Source: Methanococcoides methylutens MM1
GTDB lineage: Archaea; Halobacteriota; Methanosarcinia; Methanosarcinales; Methanosarcinaceae
NCBI RefSeq assembly: GCF_000970325.1
Contig: NZ_CP009518.1
Coordinates: 1,488,001 to 1,552,000, forward strand
Reading direction: 5' to 3'
DNA length: 64,000 bases
The notes beneath the pieces are model-generated. The model did no database searches. It had not been told where the DNA came from and saw only the letters and a list, made by a program, of their open reading frames with translations. Numbering within the stretch: position 1 is the stretch's first letter; every line of letters begins with the position of its first letter. Below, in pieces: positions 17,854 through 28,259 of the stretch. A program made the translations under genes and the position numbers.

Positions 17854-20688
17854 TTATTTCCAGAACTGCTTGTTCTTGGCGTAGTTCCTTTCTGCAGCCA
17901 TGATATCCCTGTAGAAAGCTTCCTCATCCACACGCATCTTCTCGATAACACGGGAAGCGGTCTCCGGACCAATTCCACGACTTGCAAGAGCTATCACCGC
18001 AAGCTTACCGTTTGCCATCACGATCCCTGCATTCCGATATACCCGCTGGATACGTTTCACATCTTCCTTTGCAGTTACCTTGCCCTGCTTTCGGACAAGC
18101 TTGATCTCCTCCTCTTCCCAGGGTTTGAGTGCAGCAACCATTCTTGAATCACATACCGGGCATACGATCTCATCAGGAACGTTCATGACCTTCCTGCGTG
18201 ATACCCAGGTCTTGCAGTGAACACAAAAGAGTATGATCCGATCATGCATTATCCTGTCTTTAAGGGCGAGCACGATGGACCTGTCTGCTTTTTCAGGAGC
18301 CACAAGGTCACGTCTCATTGCAAATCCTGCCGAGCCGATGGGTGTTGGAGCAGGACTTACCAGTATCACCATTTCCTCTGAGGCTATCCGACCGAGCACA
18401 TCCCTTGCCTGGTCCACGTCCAGCATGTTATGGAAGATCTCACGCATGACCTCATCGTACATGGAAGTGCCCCTGTAGATCTCAAGCAGCTTTTTCATAC
18501 TAATGCGGTCATAATCGATGTCCTTGCTCAATGCACCGAACTTTCGTGCCACATGGACCATCTTCCACTTCATCACCGAAGTGTTCTTCAGGGTCATCTC
18601 AATTATCGGCTCAATGTGCTCGGGCTTGATGTCGTAGATCATCTCCTGGATATGCAGGGCCTTCATACGCCTGGGGAGCTGCATCCTTATCCTGTAAGGA
18701 TCGATCTCCTGGGTCACACTGCTACCGAAGCGTGCAGCAAGAAGGGAAGTGATTACCTTTCCTATGGTCTCATTGGTGGTGTGGCCGAAACATGAATTGA
18801 TAATAACGGCCTCACCCTCATCCTCGATCACGATAGTATCATTATCAGGAAGTGGACATCCTTTTGAGAGGTGCTCTTTTACCAGTTCTATAACCTCAAG
18901 TGCACTGTGAATATCAACAGGATATTCCTCCATCAGTACTTCGGCTATCTCTTCATCGGTTTTCCCATCGTGTACAAGGAAAGATATCTTAAACCGGATA
19001 CGACCAACTTCCTGTGCCACTGCGAACGGGACCGGGATCTCCTCACCTACCCAGCTCGGGATCTCACCCATGGTCTTGACAGGTTCCACTTTTATCCGAT
19101 CCCGGTCGGTATTCATCTCAATGACACGCCACATGTCACCCTTGGTGATGAATACTGCACCAGGAGATGCAAAATTAACAACAAATGCCTCATCCAGCAT
19201 CCCCACGGATCTTCCGGAAACAATATCGTAGATCTCGAACTTCCTCTCATCAGGTATCATCGAGAGGTTATCATAATAATATTGCCAGCTCTTCTTTCGC
19301 CTGCTGATGCTGGTGGAACCCTCATCACGCCAGACCATTCTGTAATCGATTATCTGGTTGATCACACGTTCAAGCTGTTCGATGGAAAGGTCCCTGAAAG
19401 GATAGGTCCGTGTCAGTATGGAATGGATCTTTTTTATCTCAACATCACCAAAATCGATAACCATCCCGGATATCTGGTTTGCCACAACGTCAAGGGAACC
19501 ACTATGAGGAGTTATATCTTCAACCTCACCTGCCATGGCAGCCTTTGTGATCGCCATGCTCTCAACGATATCATCCGAACCCATTGCCAGAATAGTACCT
19601 CTGGAGACCTCGTGTATCCTGTGTCCTGCCCTTCCAACACGCTGGAGAAGGCGTGAGACCTGTCTTGGGGAACCATACTGGACCACATGATCAACTTTAC
19701 CAATATCAATACCAAGCTCCATTGATGAAGTACAAATAAGTCCCTTTATGTCGCCTGCCTTGAAGGATTCCTCGGCTTCAATACGTGCATCCACGGAAAG
19801 AGAACCGTGATGAACACCTATTGATGCTTCAAGTATCTTGAAACCCGAAGCAAGAGCTTCGGCACTTTGTCTTGTATTAACGAAAATAAGAGTTGAAAGA
19901 TGGGTATCCACGATCTCACGGATACATCGCAGGTGGGATGCAAACTCCGGCTCACAACCGATCTTCTTCCCGATAGCAACATCTTCGTCGGTTACCTGCG
20001 GGCTGACCACATTGAACTCAAGCAGGCTTATCATGGATACCTGTACAACAGATACCTCCCTGCCTGACCCAACAAGGAACTGAGCCACAACCTCCGGATT
20101 ACCCACGGTGGCTGAAAGTCCCACCCTCAGGAACTCACCGGAGATCTCCAAAAGCCTTTCGAGTCCTACGGAAAGCTGTGCACCTCTCTTGGATGATGCA
20201 AGTTCATGGATCTCATCCACCACAACATAGCTGACGCTCTCAAGGTTCTTTCGAAGACGTGAGCCTGTGAACATAGCCTGAAGCGTCTCAGGAGTTGTGA
20301 TCAGAAGATCAGGAGGATTCCGGGATTGCTTCTGCCTCTGATAAGGTGTAGTATCACCATGGCGCACGTCCACAGTTATTCCTAACTCCTGACCCCATGT
20401 CTGGATACGTGTGAGCATATCACGGTTGAGGGCACGCAATGGAGTAATGTAAAGAGCAGAGATACCCGTGCGCCCTTCTTCACTTTTATGAAGAATATGA
20501 TGGAACATTGGGAGTATTGCAGATTCGGTCTTACCAGAGCCTGTGGGTGCGATCAGGAATGTATGCTCCGCTGCAAGGATATGGGGGAAGCACATCTCCT
20601 GAGGTTTGGTTGGAGCTGTGAACCCCATTTTTCGGAGGGTTTCCTGAATTGCAGGATGGAAATTATCAAACTGGTTGCCAAAACTCAT
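17854..20688 (-). CDS. lhr: Lhr-family ATP-dependent helicase
   Basis: 944 residues. The superfamily 2 motifs appear in order: Q-motif region TKPQEMCFP, Walker [11 protein letters not shown] near 48, DEIHEL (motif II) near 155, SATVGN (III) near 199, and QRVGRAGHR (VI) near 352. A long winged-helix and Lhr core follows, with a C-terminal zinc-finger-like pair CVHC...CPVC near residue 850. Lhr helicases unwind DNA and DNA:RNA hybrids and are linked to DNA repair. The start overlaps the preceding phosphoesterase stop by 4 nt (ATGA at 20685-20688), so the pair is co-translated. Confidence 0.9.
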   Translation of the reverse strand: MSFGNQFDNFHPAIQETLRKMGFTAPTKPQEMCFPHILAAEHTFLIAPTGSGKTESAILPMFHHILHKSEEGRTGISALYITPLRALNRDMLTRIQTWGQELGITVDVRHGDTTPYQRQKQSRNPPDLLITTPETLQAMFTGSRLRKNLESVSYVVVDEIHELASSKRGAQLSVGLERLLEISGEFLRVGLSATVGNPEVVAQFLVGSGREVSVVQVSMISLLEFNVVSPQVTDEDVAIGKKIGCEPEFASHLRCIREIVDTHLSTLIFVNTRQSAEALASGFKILEASIGVHHGSLSVDARIEAEESFKAGDIKGLICTSSMELGIDIGKVDHVVQYGSPRQVSRLLQRVGRAGHRIHEVSRGTILAMGSDDIVESMAITKAAMAGEVEDITPHSGSLDVVANQISGMVIDFGDVEIKKIHSILTRTYPFRDLSIEQLERVINQIIDYRMVWRDEGSTSISRRKKSWQYYYDNLSMIPDERKFEIYDIVSGRSVGMLDEAFVVNFASPGAVFITKGDMWRVIEMNTDRDRIKVEPVKTMGEIPSWVGEEIPVPFAVAQEVGRIRFKISFLVHDGKTDEEIAEVLMEEYPVDIHSALEVIELVKEHLSKGCPLPDNDTIVIEDEGEAVIINSCFGHTTNETIGKVITSLLAARFGSSVTQEIDPYRIRMQLPRRMKALHIQEMIYDIKPEHIEPIIEMTLKNTSVMKWKMVHVARKFGALSKDIDYDRISMKKLLEIYRGTSMYDEVMREIFHNMLDVDQARDVLGRIASEEMVILVSPAPTPIGSAGFAMRRDLVAPEKADRSIVLALKDRIMHDRIILFCVHCKTWVSRRKVMNVPDEIVCPVCDSRMVAALKPWEEEEIKLVRKQGKVTAKEDVKRIQRVYRNAGIVMANGKLAVIALASRGIGPETASRVIEKMRVDEEAFYRDIMAAERNYAKNKQFWK

Positions 20689-21593
20689 TTCCGGGCCTCC
20701 GTAGAGGTTTTCTGTTTTGAGCGGCTGGCTCTGCTCTTCTTGTTATCCCTTTTGCTTCGACCAACCTTACTCCTGCTTCTGTCTGATTGTGTCTCCTCCA
20801 GTTTTCTGATGTTCTTCAACATCCCGAGATAGGTACCGTCCAGCATATAGACGTCAGAGTGATCGATATCAAGCGCACCGGATGAAAATATCGGTCCCAG
20901 AAGGTCGTCAAGCATCGATTCATTGAAAGCCACACCTCCACAAAGTTCGTTGAAGGCCGGAACCACTACGACATTGGGATCTGACCATGCATCACTTTCT
21001 TCCGATAGGTCAGCACTCTTGAAGTGGCCTGCAAGAACCTCCCTTTCGAACCGTGCCCTTATCCAGACCTGTTCCACAACGGAGTATCCCATCGAGTCCG
21101 TAAAGCGTACTGTGGGATGATTGTGAGCAACGATAACATGTTCCGCAGATAGCAGTTCCACTGATGGCCATGTGTGACCATGGAAATAGCCGACTCCATC
21201 AATAACATCACCTCGTGCCGGATAAACGTTCACGTCACTATCAGGAGGCAGCAGGAACTCTATTCCACCATCGTGATTCCCAGGGAAGATGTCAACGGTT
21301 GCATTCTCTGCAAGAGTCTCGAGGAAATAAGGGATCTCATCACGTTCCTGCCAGGAAACCTGAGGTACGTTGTGTTTGACGTCCCCAAGAAGCACGATCC
21401 TGTCAGGTCCTTCCTGCTCCACAAGGGCCATGATCCGCTCAAGTCGCTGCTCTATCTGACTGGGAATGGAAAAACCGCTCCTGTAGAGATCCCATTCGAT
21501 GCCAAGATGAATATCTGCCAGTACAAGGGCCTTTGTATTGGAATTTACTACAAGGGCAGGTTCATTGACCACAGGTTCGACAGTTATCGTCAT
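20685..21593 (-). CDS. Calcineurin-like metallophosphoesterase (PdeM-like), Lhr partner
   Basis: The dinuclear-metal motifs are in order: ADIHLG near residue 27, GDVKHN near 72, GNHDGG near 105 and HGHTWPS near 138. They are followed by AHNHP. This matches the small DNA-repair-associated phosphoesterases that sit beside lhr in many genomes. The last 35 residues are Lys/Arg/Ser-rich, a likely nucleic-acid-binding tail. Overlaps both neighbours by ATGA, placing it in the middle of a tightly coupled three-gene unit. Confidence 0.85.
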   Translation of the reverse strand: MTITVEPVVNEPALVVNSNTKALVLADIHLGIEWDLYRSGFSIPSQIEQRLERIMALVEQEGPDRIVLLGDVKHNVPQVSWQERDEIPYFLETLAENATVDIFPGNHDGGIEFLLPPDSDVNVYPARGDVIDGVGYFHGHTWPSVELLSAEHVIVAHNHPTVRFTDSMGYSVVEQVWIRARFEREVLAGHFKSADLSEESDAWSDPNVVVVPAFNELCGGVAFNESMLDDLLGPIFSSGALDIDHSDVYMLDGTYLGMLKNIRKLEETQSDRSRSKVGRSKRDNKKSRASRSKQKTSTEARK

Positions 21594-22000
21594 TGTTCTT
21601 TCTGTCCCTCTCTGCTCAGGGAATCTACCTTTTCCTGCAATTCCTTTACCATGGACTGCATCTCACGCATTTCTTCATGCATCTCCACAAGGCGATTGTA
21701 CATGGGACTCCTGTTATCCTTTACAGCCTGCTCCTGCGAGAACTTCTGCTTGCTCGGGAATATGTAGACATATGCAAGCCACATTCCTATGAAAGCTACG
21801 GCGAACATTCCCAGAAGGAAAAAGGAATATTCAGGAAATATAGTCCTTGCAAACGAGTCACCTGAACTGTAATACTGAAGACGGGTGATCATTATGAAGT
21901 TCAGGATGGAAAACAGGAACATGGTCTCACCTACGAGGATAAGGATTCCTCCAAGGCGAGTGGAAGTTGTTCTCTGTTTTGGAATTAGTCGTTCAAACAT
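21590..22000 (-). CDS. Membrane protein with two helices and a C-terminal coiled coil
   Basis: 136 residues: two transmembrane helices (about 16-38 and 60-84) joined by a short external loop, then a cytoplasmic tail with a heptad-rich region (MHEEMREMQSMVKELQEKV). No family recognised. It is the first gene of the unit with the phosphoesterase and lhr (ATGA overlap at 21590-21593), so it is expressed with them, though a direct role in DNA repair is not obvious. Membrane tethering of the complex is one possibility. Confidence 0.7.
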   Translation of the reverse strand: MFERLIPKQRTTSTRLGGILILVGETMFLFSILNFIMITRLQYYSSGDSFARTIFPEYSFFLLGMFAVAFIGMWLAYVYIFPSKQKFSQEQAVKDNRSPMYNRLVEMHEEMREMQSMVKELQEKVDSLSREGQKEQ

Positions 22001-22199
22001 ATTGGTGCCTCGATTAAAGGTCAGTGATCATTGTTAAACTCAATTATCAAGAATTGTCTTGAAACTACTGAATTGAATATTGCATAAAAGTCCTTTCTCA
22101 AGTGAATTAAATCTAATGGATAGAGTTAGGAAAACATAGAGATTACTAAAATTTAAAAGAAGGAAAAATTGAAGAAGATATAAAAGAAAAAACTGCAAA

Positions 22200-23390
22200 T
22201 TATCTTCTTCTGATAAACAAAAGTGCCAAAACCGACAAACATAGAATTATAGCTGCATTCTGATCAAGACTTTCATCTTCTTCAGTAGGTTCAGCAGCTT
22301 CTGCTACTTCCTCAATGACCTCTTCTGAAATGTCCCCTACGATCACAAATGGAGAAAATTCAGTTGTGCTGGATTCATAATTAACATAACTACTTGTCTC
22401 ACTGATCTTCGTGGTTGGAAGAGGTATCCAGGAGTCCTGCTCATAGCGATACAGCATTACAGAACTATCAGATATACGGTTGTCATCAAACCATGAATTG
22501 TCAACCCTGAATCCAATAACTGAATCCTTAATATCTGCTTCTGTTCCATACCCGGGCTTCCCCATCCAGATATTTACATTTTTATATACTGTACCAGGAG
22601 GAGCAGATGAAACGAAACGAGAAGGACCATTAAGTACTTCGATCGTTGCTATTACATTACCGGCGTTTGCGAGGGACTCATAATTGATATATCGGATCGG
22701 GTTTTCCGATTTATCGAACTGATAGGAAACCTGAGAACCCAGATAAACAGCCTGGCGTTCTCGTTCAATAGCCTCAAATGTTTCATATGACTCACTTGTG
22801 GTAGTGATTTCCGGGGATCCCTCATCATCGCTTCCATCACTTGAAACTGATTTGTCTGATGAGGATGTTTCAGATGAGATTATGATCGATCCATTGACAA
22901 TTTCCGTAGGTATGATCTGTCCCTGCGAATCACTTACTACAACATTGGACAGGTGAAAAGTACTTGTACCTGAAATATTACCGGCATTCATCTGGATGAC
23001 TGCAACTGAACCTGGTCCGGTGACGCTTGTCTTGTCAAGTATCAGACCATATATAGAATCAACCATCCCGCTTGAACTTTCAATATTACCAGGATTGAAC
23101 AAGACGAGAGCACCATCCTGCCCTAAGAAATCACCCTCAGAAACGGTGACCACATTAACAAGATCACTGTCATATATCAGATCGAACTGAATACCAGCAA
23201 CTGGACGATCTGGCTCCAGATATACGTTTACAGAGAATTCCTGCATTTCCTGTACAGACTCAGAGGCAGGCGTGATACTGATGTAAGTAGTAGCACCGGC
23301 GAATCCGCTAAGGCAGGTGATCGTTACTAAAGAAAAAATAAGTAAGGAAAAGACATTACTTTTACCAGAGATGAGAATATCCCATTTCAT
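22200..23390 (-). CDS. Exported cohesin-domain protein with PGF-pre-PGF domain and C-terminal anchor
   Basis: 396 residues. A signal peptide spans about residues 12-34. A cohesin-like beta-sandwich (SVNVYLEPDRPVAGIQFDL to about 170) is followed by a Ser/Asp-rich linker (about 172-195), a PGF-pre-PGF domain (about 215-350, with SYQFDKSENPI and STTEFSPFVIVGD) and a C-terminal hydrophobic helix ending in RRR. This layout is typical of archaeal surface-layer-attached proteins. Cohesins bind dockerins; the next gene downstream in the opposite sense of reading order, at 23412, carries both. They are 21 nt apart on the same strand and probably co-transcribed. Confidence 0.85.
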   Translation of the reverse strand: MKWDILISGKSNVFSLLIFSLVTITCLSGFAGATTYISITPASESVQEMQEFSVNVYLEPDRPVAGIQFDLIYDSDLVNVVTVSEGDFLGQDGALVLFNPGNIESSSGMVDSIYGLILDKTSVTGPGSVAVIQMNAGNISGTSTFHLSNVVVSDSQGQIIPTEIVNGSIIISSETSSSDKSVSSDGSDDEGSPEITTTSESYETFEAIERERQAVYLGSQVSYQFDKSENPIRYINYESLANAGNVIATIEVLNGPSRFVSSAPPGTVYKNVNIWMGKPGYGTEADIKDSVIGFRVDNSWFDDNRISDSSVMLYRYEQDSWIPLPTTKISETSSYVNYESSTTEFSPFVIVGDISEEVIEEVAEAAEPTEEDESLDQNAAIILCLSVLALLFIRRR

Positions 23391-23411
23391 CGGAATCCCT
23401 TACCTACCATA

Positions 23412-24068
23412 TTAATCCATGTGAGATAATACTAGCATCAGATCAAGAACATTTACAATGTCATCCTGATTTACATCCCATGAAGGATAAGGATATGAAG
23501 TTGTTTCATCGAAATGCTGTTCAACCAAACCATAATCCTCGAAATCAACCACACCATCCTGATTAATATCAACTATTACAACAGAGATAACTGCATTTGT
23601 TAATTCAATGTCCACAGCATTACCTGATGGATCACTTATGATGACATCCTTCAGTACCAGCTCAGACCTACCGTTGGACTGCTCTGTTGCTGTTACAGTA
23701 ACACTGGCAAAGTTTGCCGGTGTTGCTACATCCGAAGCACCAAGGATGCAACCGTAAGCATCGTTGAGTAGACCGGAATTTACTGAACCTGCAACGAAAA
23801 ACGTATCCATTCCACTTTGTTTGAACAGGCTACCTTCACTTGCTTCTGATACCTGGAACTGGGAGCTGTCAAAGACAAGATCGAACTGCATCCCTGCAAT
23901 ATCCACATCAGGAGATACGAATATATTTACTGTGAAAGTATCACCCGGCGTAACGATCTGGGATGATGGTTCCAGGGTTACATCTGAAGCTGCGGCAGAA
24001 ACATTAGCTGTGGCTGCAAATAGCGCGAACATAGCTGCTACTATTAAAAACTTTTTTATCCCAAACAT
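23412..24068 (-). CDS. Exported cohesin plus dockerin protein
   Basis: About 218 residues. The start at ATG 24068 is chosen because AAAGGA lies just upstream and the protein then begins with a clean signal peptide (FGIKKFLIVAAMFALFAATA). A cohesin-like domain (TFTVNIFVSPDVDIAGMQFD) fills residues 30-150. The C-terminus is a type I dockerin with two calcium-loop repeats, DINQDGVVDFEDYGLV and DVNQDDIVNVLDLMLV. A cohesin and a dockerin in one chain can self-associate or chain with the neighbour at 22200. There is no membrane anchor, so the protein is likely released or held through the neighbour. Confidence 0.85.
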   Translation of the reverse strand: MFGIKKFLIVAAMFALFAATANVSAAASDVTLEPSSQIVTPGDTFTVNIFVSPDVDIAGMQFDLVFDSSQFQVSEASEGSLFKQSGMDTFFVAGSVNSGLLNDAYGCILGASDVATPANFASVTVTATEQSNGRSELVLKDVIISDPSGNAVDIELTNAVISVVIVDINQDGVVDFEDYGLVEQHFDETTSYPYPSWDVNQDDIVNVLDLMLVLSHMD

Positions 24069-24526
24069 GTTTTTTCCTTTGTTATTAAATGCATTGATAA
24101 GTTGAACTGACTTGATCGCAATTACCAAAGTTCAAAATCCCCATATTCCAATTGGAAATAGTGGTATATAAACATTGTGAAAAAAGCATAGAAGTTATGA
24201 TACTCATCATTATGAGATTTATTGCAGACTAATATAATAGAAATTAATAAAATGATGGACAACACCAATACAATAAATAACATTAATTTATACACCTTAA
24301 AATTCTGACGTGACTTGTGCTGACAAAAATAAATAAGTAAATAAATACACAAACTAATGAAAATTAAATGCTTAAATTATAAAAATAAGCTTAAAAAGCT
24401 TGTATGATCAATATGACAAGTGAAAAATAGGAATATCAATGATGAATGCCAAAACATCAAAACAATCTAAAAATATACTTACTACATTCCAACATCATTG
24501 TGTTATAACAAACAAAAGGTTCTTTC
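24069..24526. other. AT-rich gap upstream of the carrier-protein cluster
   Basis: About 460 nt, strongly AT-rich, with divergent promoters expected for the cohesin-dockerin gene (minus) and the phosphopantetheinyl transferase (plus). A 76-codon frame on the minus strand with one hydrophobic stretch is judged to be chance. No RNA structure stands out. Confidence 0.5.
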
Positions 24527-25240
24527 ATGGATATTAAAACAGTAGAATCATCAACTACTTTGTCGTCTTCATCGATCCATAAACTATGGAATAAGAACGA
24601 AGCCCTTATTTTTTTGATCGATCTGGAAATAGATGAGCAATTACGACTATCAGATCTAACCATTGATGAAAAAGATTATCTTAACACATTAAAAACGGAA
24701 TATTTTAGAAAAAGGTTCATTGTATCCCGATCACTCCTGAAGACCGTTCTTCAGCATATCCTTAAAAAAAGGTCATCATCAGACATATCCCTCTATCGAA
24801 ACAATAAAGGACGTGTATGCGTTAAGAACCACGAGGATATCTATATCTGTATCTCATATTCCGAGAACCTCGTTGCTATCTCATTATCAAAACAAAAAAT
24901 AGGAATTGACATTGAGCACATAAGGCAAATTGATCTGAACATTTTTTCAAAATATTTCCAAGATAAAAGATTTGAAAGAGATATGCTTCAAGAAGACAAT
25001 ATTAATCTGCTAAAAGAATGGACATTAAAAGAAGCGTATTGTAAACTGACAGATCAGAGTATGCTGGCATGCTTGAATAAAGAAATTGTCCTTGATCATC
25101 TCGATCACCATCAACTCAGTATAAATGATAAGTACATAATTTCTGTAGTTCTCACTTCAAAAAGCAATGAGATCAATATATGCCATCTCCAAAAAGGAGT
25201 TCCTATAAAAATAGAAAAACTACTTCTAAAGTCCATATAA
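24527..25240 (+). CDS. Sfp-type 4'-phosphopantetheinyl transferase
   Basis: 237 residues. The two signature motifs of the Sfp/AcpT superfamily are present: IGIDIEHIR near residue 125 (Mg-binding Asp/Glu) and LKEWTLKEAYCK near 163 (W-x-x-KEAxxK). It moves the phosphopantetheine arm of coenzyme A onto a Ser of a carrier protein; the target is almost surely the acyl carrier protein encoded 266 nt downstream. Sfp-type enzymes are rare in archaea. AAAGG precedes ATG 24527 at about 7 nt. Codon use is visibly AT-richer than the housekeeping genes. Confidence 0.9.
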   Translation: MDIKTVESSTTLSSSSIHKLWNKNEALIFLIDLEIDEQLRLSDLTIDEKDYLNTLKTEYFRKRFIVSRSLLKTVLQHILKKRSSSDISLYRNNKGRVCVKNHEDIYICISYSENLVAISLSKQKIGIDIEHIRQIDLNIFSKYFQDKRFERDMLQEDNINLLKEWTLKEAYCKLTDQSMLACLNKEIVLDHLDHHQLSINDKYIISVVLTSKSNEINICHLQKGVPIKIEKLLLKSI

Positions 25241-25506
25241 GCTACACTGGACAATTCTGATAATTTTGAGATTTGAAATATTAATAAACTAACGTAACTA
25301 GCTAAACAATCATATTCAAACCTCATCAAGTTGAATGAAGTATCTGCTATAGAAATATCTTATATACTAGAGAAGTTAATTTATTAGTGGGGAATTAGGT
25401 CAAACAGTTAAGATGCATAGAGTATTCCATTTACATCCACTGCACTACTTTTTGATCACTGTTAAGTTATCGTTCTCTTTAGAAACAAACAGAATGGGTT
25501 GACAAC

Positions 25507-25752
25507 ATGGATGAGATCAAACAAGACATAATTGGGTTTTTACAAAATAATTCGTTTATGGACAGTAACACACAATTAGAAGATGATGATTCTTTAACAA
25601 TGAACGGAATTATCGATTCAATTGGGTTGATCGAATTTTTAGATTTTATTTCTGAAAAGTATTCCATAGATATTCCAGAGGACATGTTAACTCCTGAAAA
25701 TTTTGATTCGATCAACGGCATTGCAAATACGATTCAAAAATTGATAAAGTGA
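25507..25752 (+). CDS. Acyl carrier protein
   Basis: 81 residues, acidic, the usual carrier size. The modification site is in GIIDSIGLIEFLDF (Ser in the DSI motif, near residue 38), followed by the helix II/III pattern YSIDIPEDMLTPENFDSI. With the PPTase upstream it can be turned into the holo form. The ligase starts 4 nt downstream, so the pair is co-translated. A TATA-like TTATATAC lies near 25359-25366, about 140 nt upstream. Archaeal lipid synthesis does not need such a protein, which marks this as part of a special pathway. Confidence 0.93.
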   Translation: MDEIKQDIIGFLQNNSFMDSNTQLEDDDSLTMNGIIDSIGLIEFLDFISEKYSIDIPEDMLTPENFDSINGIANTIQKLIK

Positions 25753-25756
25753 AAAC

Positions 25757-27235
25757 ATGAAGCTCGATCAATATGTTGCAAAACATGCCAGAGAAACTCC
25801 TCAAAGAATTGCATTGGAAGAAAAAAGCAGATCAATATCCTATGCTCATCTTGATGAAGATATAAACACCATAGCAACAGAAATAGAGGACTTCGATCAA
25901 TGCAAATTTGCTATCTTCGCCGAATCAGGTATAGAGTACATTCGGGCCTTAATGGCAGTGTATAGATCGAACAACATTGCTGTACCTCTTCCTGTGGAAC
26001 TTACAGAATCTAATATTCAGCAGATACTGGATAGCAACCGCATAAATAATATTATTGTCACCGAACAACAATATTCAAGATTTGAAAGTACATTCTTTGA
26101 CCGGTTCAGTACTTTGATCCGGATTTCAAAAGACTCATCCGTGAAAAACTTACGTAAAAATGTAATTAGTGAAAATAATAATGATCTATTACGACTCGTT
26201 ATGTACACATCCGGAACAACAGGAGCACCAAAAGGTGTCATGTTAAGTGATGAAAACCTGATCTCGAACGCAAATTCCATAATCGAAGTACTCAGCATAA
26301 CACCTGAAGACAAGGCTGCACAGGTAATTTCTCCACACCATGCTTTTGGAAATTCCATTGTAAATTCCCAATTGGTTGCAGGAGGATCTATAGCGATCGG
26401 AGGTCTTACTTTCCTCAAATCGACATTCGAGCTCATAGAATCAGGAGTAACCATATTCTATGGAGTTCCAAGCACATATCGTATCCTTCTAAAATACCCA
26501 TCCAGCTTCCAGAAAGCATTCAGGAATGTCAGGCTTGCTGCATCCGCAGGCGGAGCCATGGAAACAGAGATCACAAAGAAGATCAAAGAATTGAATGAAA
26601 ACATTGAGATTATTCCAATGTATGGACAAACAGAAGCAACTGCCAGACTTGCTTATGTTCCATCCGAAGAACTGGAAGAGTATTCCGATACCATCGGAAG
26701 ACCTATCCCAGGAGTTGAACTTGATGTTGTTGACGATAATAGAAATACGGTAGAACCAGGAATTACAGGAGAATTGATAGCCAGAGGAAAGAACATACTG
26801 ATAGGTTACCTTAATGATGAAGAAGCTACCCGCAAAAAAATAATCGATGGCTGGATGTATACCGGAGACCTGGCACAAAAACTGCCAAATGGTTACTTCA
26901 AATTGTTAGGTCGCAAAGATGACCTGATCAAAGTTGCTGATCATCGTATAAATCCGAGGGAAGTGGAAAAATACATTGGGAAAAACAATGAGGTTTCAGA
27001 TGTATTTGTCGTGCCGGTAGATCATGAGTATATGGGAAATGCCATCAGTCTTATGGTGATCCCAACGGAAGATACTGAAGTTGAAACACTATATTCGTTT
27101 TGCAGGAAGAACCTACCCGGTTTCCTGTGTCCACTGGAAATAATTCTTATCGAAAACTTACCACTAAGCAAAAGTGGAAAAATATCAAACAGGTCCATAA
27201 TAGAGGCGTATCAAAATGTCAAAACTAATATGTAA
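25757..27235 (+). CDS. Adenylate-forming acyl/amino-acid:ACP ligase
   Basis: 492 residues, ANL superfamily. The phosphate loop YTSGTTGAPKGVML is near residue 150, the A5 motif YGQTEATAR near 292, A7 YTGDLAQ near 374, the hinge GRKDDLIKVADHRINPREVE near 390, and the catalytic Lys in LPLSKSGKIS near 475. It activates a carboxylic acid as an adenylate and hands it to a thiol, here most likely the ACP encoded just upstream. The pocket residues do not identify the acid. It overlaps the next gene by 20 nt. Confidence 0.9.
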   Translation: MKLDQYVAKHARETPQRIALEEKSRSISYAHLDEDINTIATEIEDFDQCKFAIFAESGIEYIRALMAVYRSNNIAVPLPVELTESNIQQILDSNRINNIIVTEQQYSRFESTFFDRFSTLIRISKDSSVKNLRKNVISENNNDLLRLVMYTSGTTGAPKGVMLSDENLISNANSIIEVLSITPEDKAAQVISPHHAFGNSIVNSQLVAGGSIAIGGLTFLKSTFELIESGVTIFYGVPSTYRILLKYPSSFQKAFRNVRLAASAGGAMETEITKKIKELNENIEIIPMYGQTEATARLAYVPSEELEEYSDTIGRPIPGVELDVVDDNRNTVEPGITGELIARGKNILIGYLNDEEATRKKIIDGWMYTGDLAQKLPNGYFKLLGRKDDLIKVADHRINPREVEKYIGKNNEVSDVFVVPVDHEYMGNAISLMVIPTEDTEVETLYSFCRKNLPGFLCPLEIILIENLPLSKSGKISNRSIIEAYQNVKTNM

Positions 27236-28229
27236 AAGATGTATTTTAGATTCAGACATTCCTGGTATAAAAATAAATGAGGAAACCGGTCTTTGCCAGT
27301 TCTGTGAGAAGTACGAACCCCTTTCTTCGGAAGATAAGATAAAATATCTGGGAATTATGGAAAACCTGCTTAAAGAAAAAAGTGGGGAAGGGGAATATGA
27401 TGCTATTTTTGCACTCTCAGGGGGAAAAGATTCCTCATACGGCCTCTACAAGCTGAAGAAGGAATATCCATTCCTGAAAATACTTGCAGTTCAGTTTGAT
27501 AATGCCTTCATTTCAGACACTGCTGTTGCTAATGCAAAAAAGATGTGTGAGATCGCAGGATGCGACTACTTCAAGCTGACCATGGATGAAAAGGCACTTT
27601 GTGATACATTTAGGAAAGCAGCAGTATCTACCAAAGCATACTCTAAATTTGCCAGATACAGAGCCAGTGACATATGTAACACATGCATTAGCATAATCAA
27701 ACAGAAACTTATAGAGCAGGCAATTATTCGCAGAGCACCTTTCATTGTTTTTGCTTTTACAGCCGGGCAGTCACCTACTCCTATAATTGACCTTCAGGCT
27801 AATTTCATAAAATGGTCCCGGGACCTTTTTGAGAAACAACTTCAAAATATCGGGGTGGATGACAAGGATGAGAGTTTCGTTCTAAAAAATGATATTATAA
27901 ACAGCATAGATAAAGAAAACATCCCAATGATCTTACACCCAATGTGCCTGTGGGATTACAATGAAGAGAAGATCATAGAGACTCTGATCGACCTCGGATG
28001 GACACCTCCAAAGATCAGTGACAGCAACTCAACAAACTGTCTCCTGAATGCATTTGCCTGCCAGAATCATATTGATAAATACAATATACACCCGTATGCT
28101 TTCGATATAGCAGGACTTGTGAGAAGTGGAGATATGACCAGGGAAGAGGGTCTGGAGAAATTGCATAAGGAATTGTCAAAACCATTGATAGAAATGGCCT
28201 CTAAGAAACTTGATCTGGAAGTGGAATAA
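27216..28229 (+). CDS. N-type ATP pyrophosphatase, N-acetyl-sugar-amidotransferase-like (WbpG/PseA-like)
   Basis: 337 residues. The N-terminal zinc-knuckle-like pairs CKRC (residues 6-9) and CQFC (27-30) are as in the WbpG/PseA family. The pyrophosphatase loop is ALSGGKDSS near residue 66, and ICNTC near 150 forms another Cys pair. Family members adenylate a carbonyl or carboxyl and insert ammonia, for example making acetamidino sugars, usually with HisH/HisF-like ammonia donors, none of which are seen here. The gene begins inside the ligase gene (20-nt overlap), indicating tight coupling. Could also be a thiolation enzyme. Confidence 0.82.
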   Translation: MSKLICKRCILDSDIPGIKINEETGLCQFCEKYEPLSSEDKIKYLGIMENLLKEKSGEGEYDAIFALSGGKDSSYGLYKLKKEYPFLKILAVQFDNAFISDTAVANAKKMCEIAGCDYFKLTMDEKALCDTFRKAAVSTKAYSKFARYRASDICNTCISIIKQKLIEQAIIRRAPFIVFAFTAGQSPTPIIDLQANFIKWSRDLFEKQLQNIGVDDKDESFVLKNDIINSIDKENIPMILHPMCLWDYNEEKIIETLIDLGWTPPKISDSNSTNCLLNAFACQNHIDKYNIHPYAFDIAGLVRSGDMTREEGLEKLHKELSKPLIEMASKKLDLEVE

Positions 28230-28259
28230 AAGCGTAGATAATGCCAGTGGTGAAGTAAT

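Noticed and set aside
24122-24352. Minus-strand 76-codon frame with a hydrophobic stretch
   Set aside because: Very AT-rich, overlaps the 5' region of the cohesin-dockerin gene, no ribosome site and no recognisable domain; likely chance.
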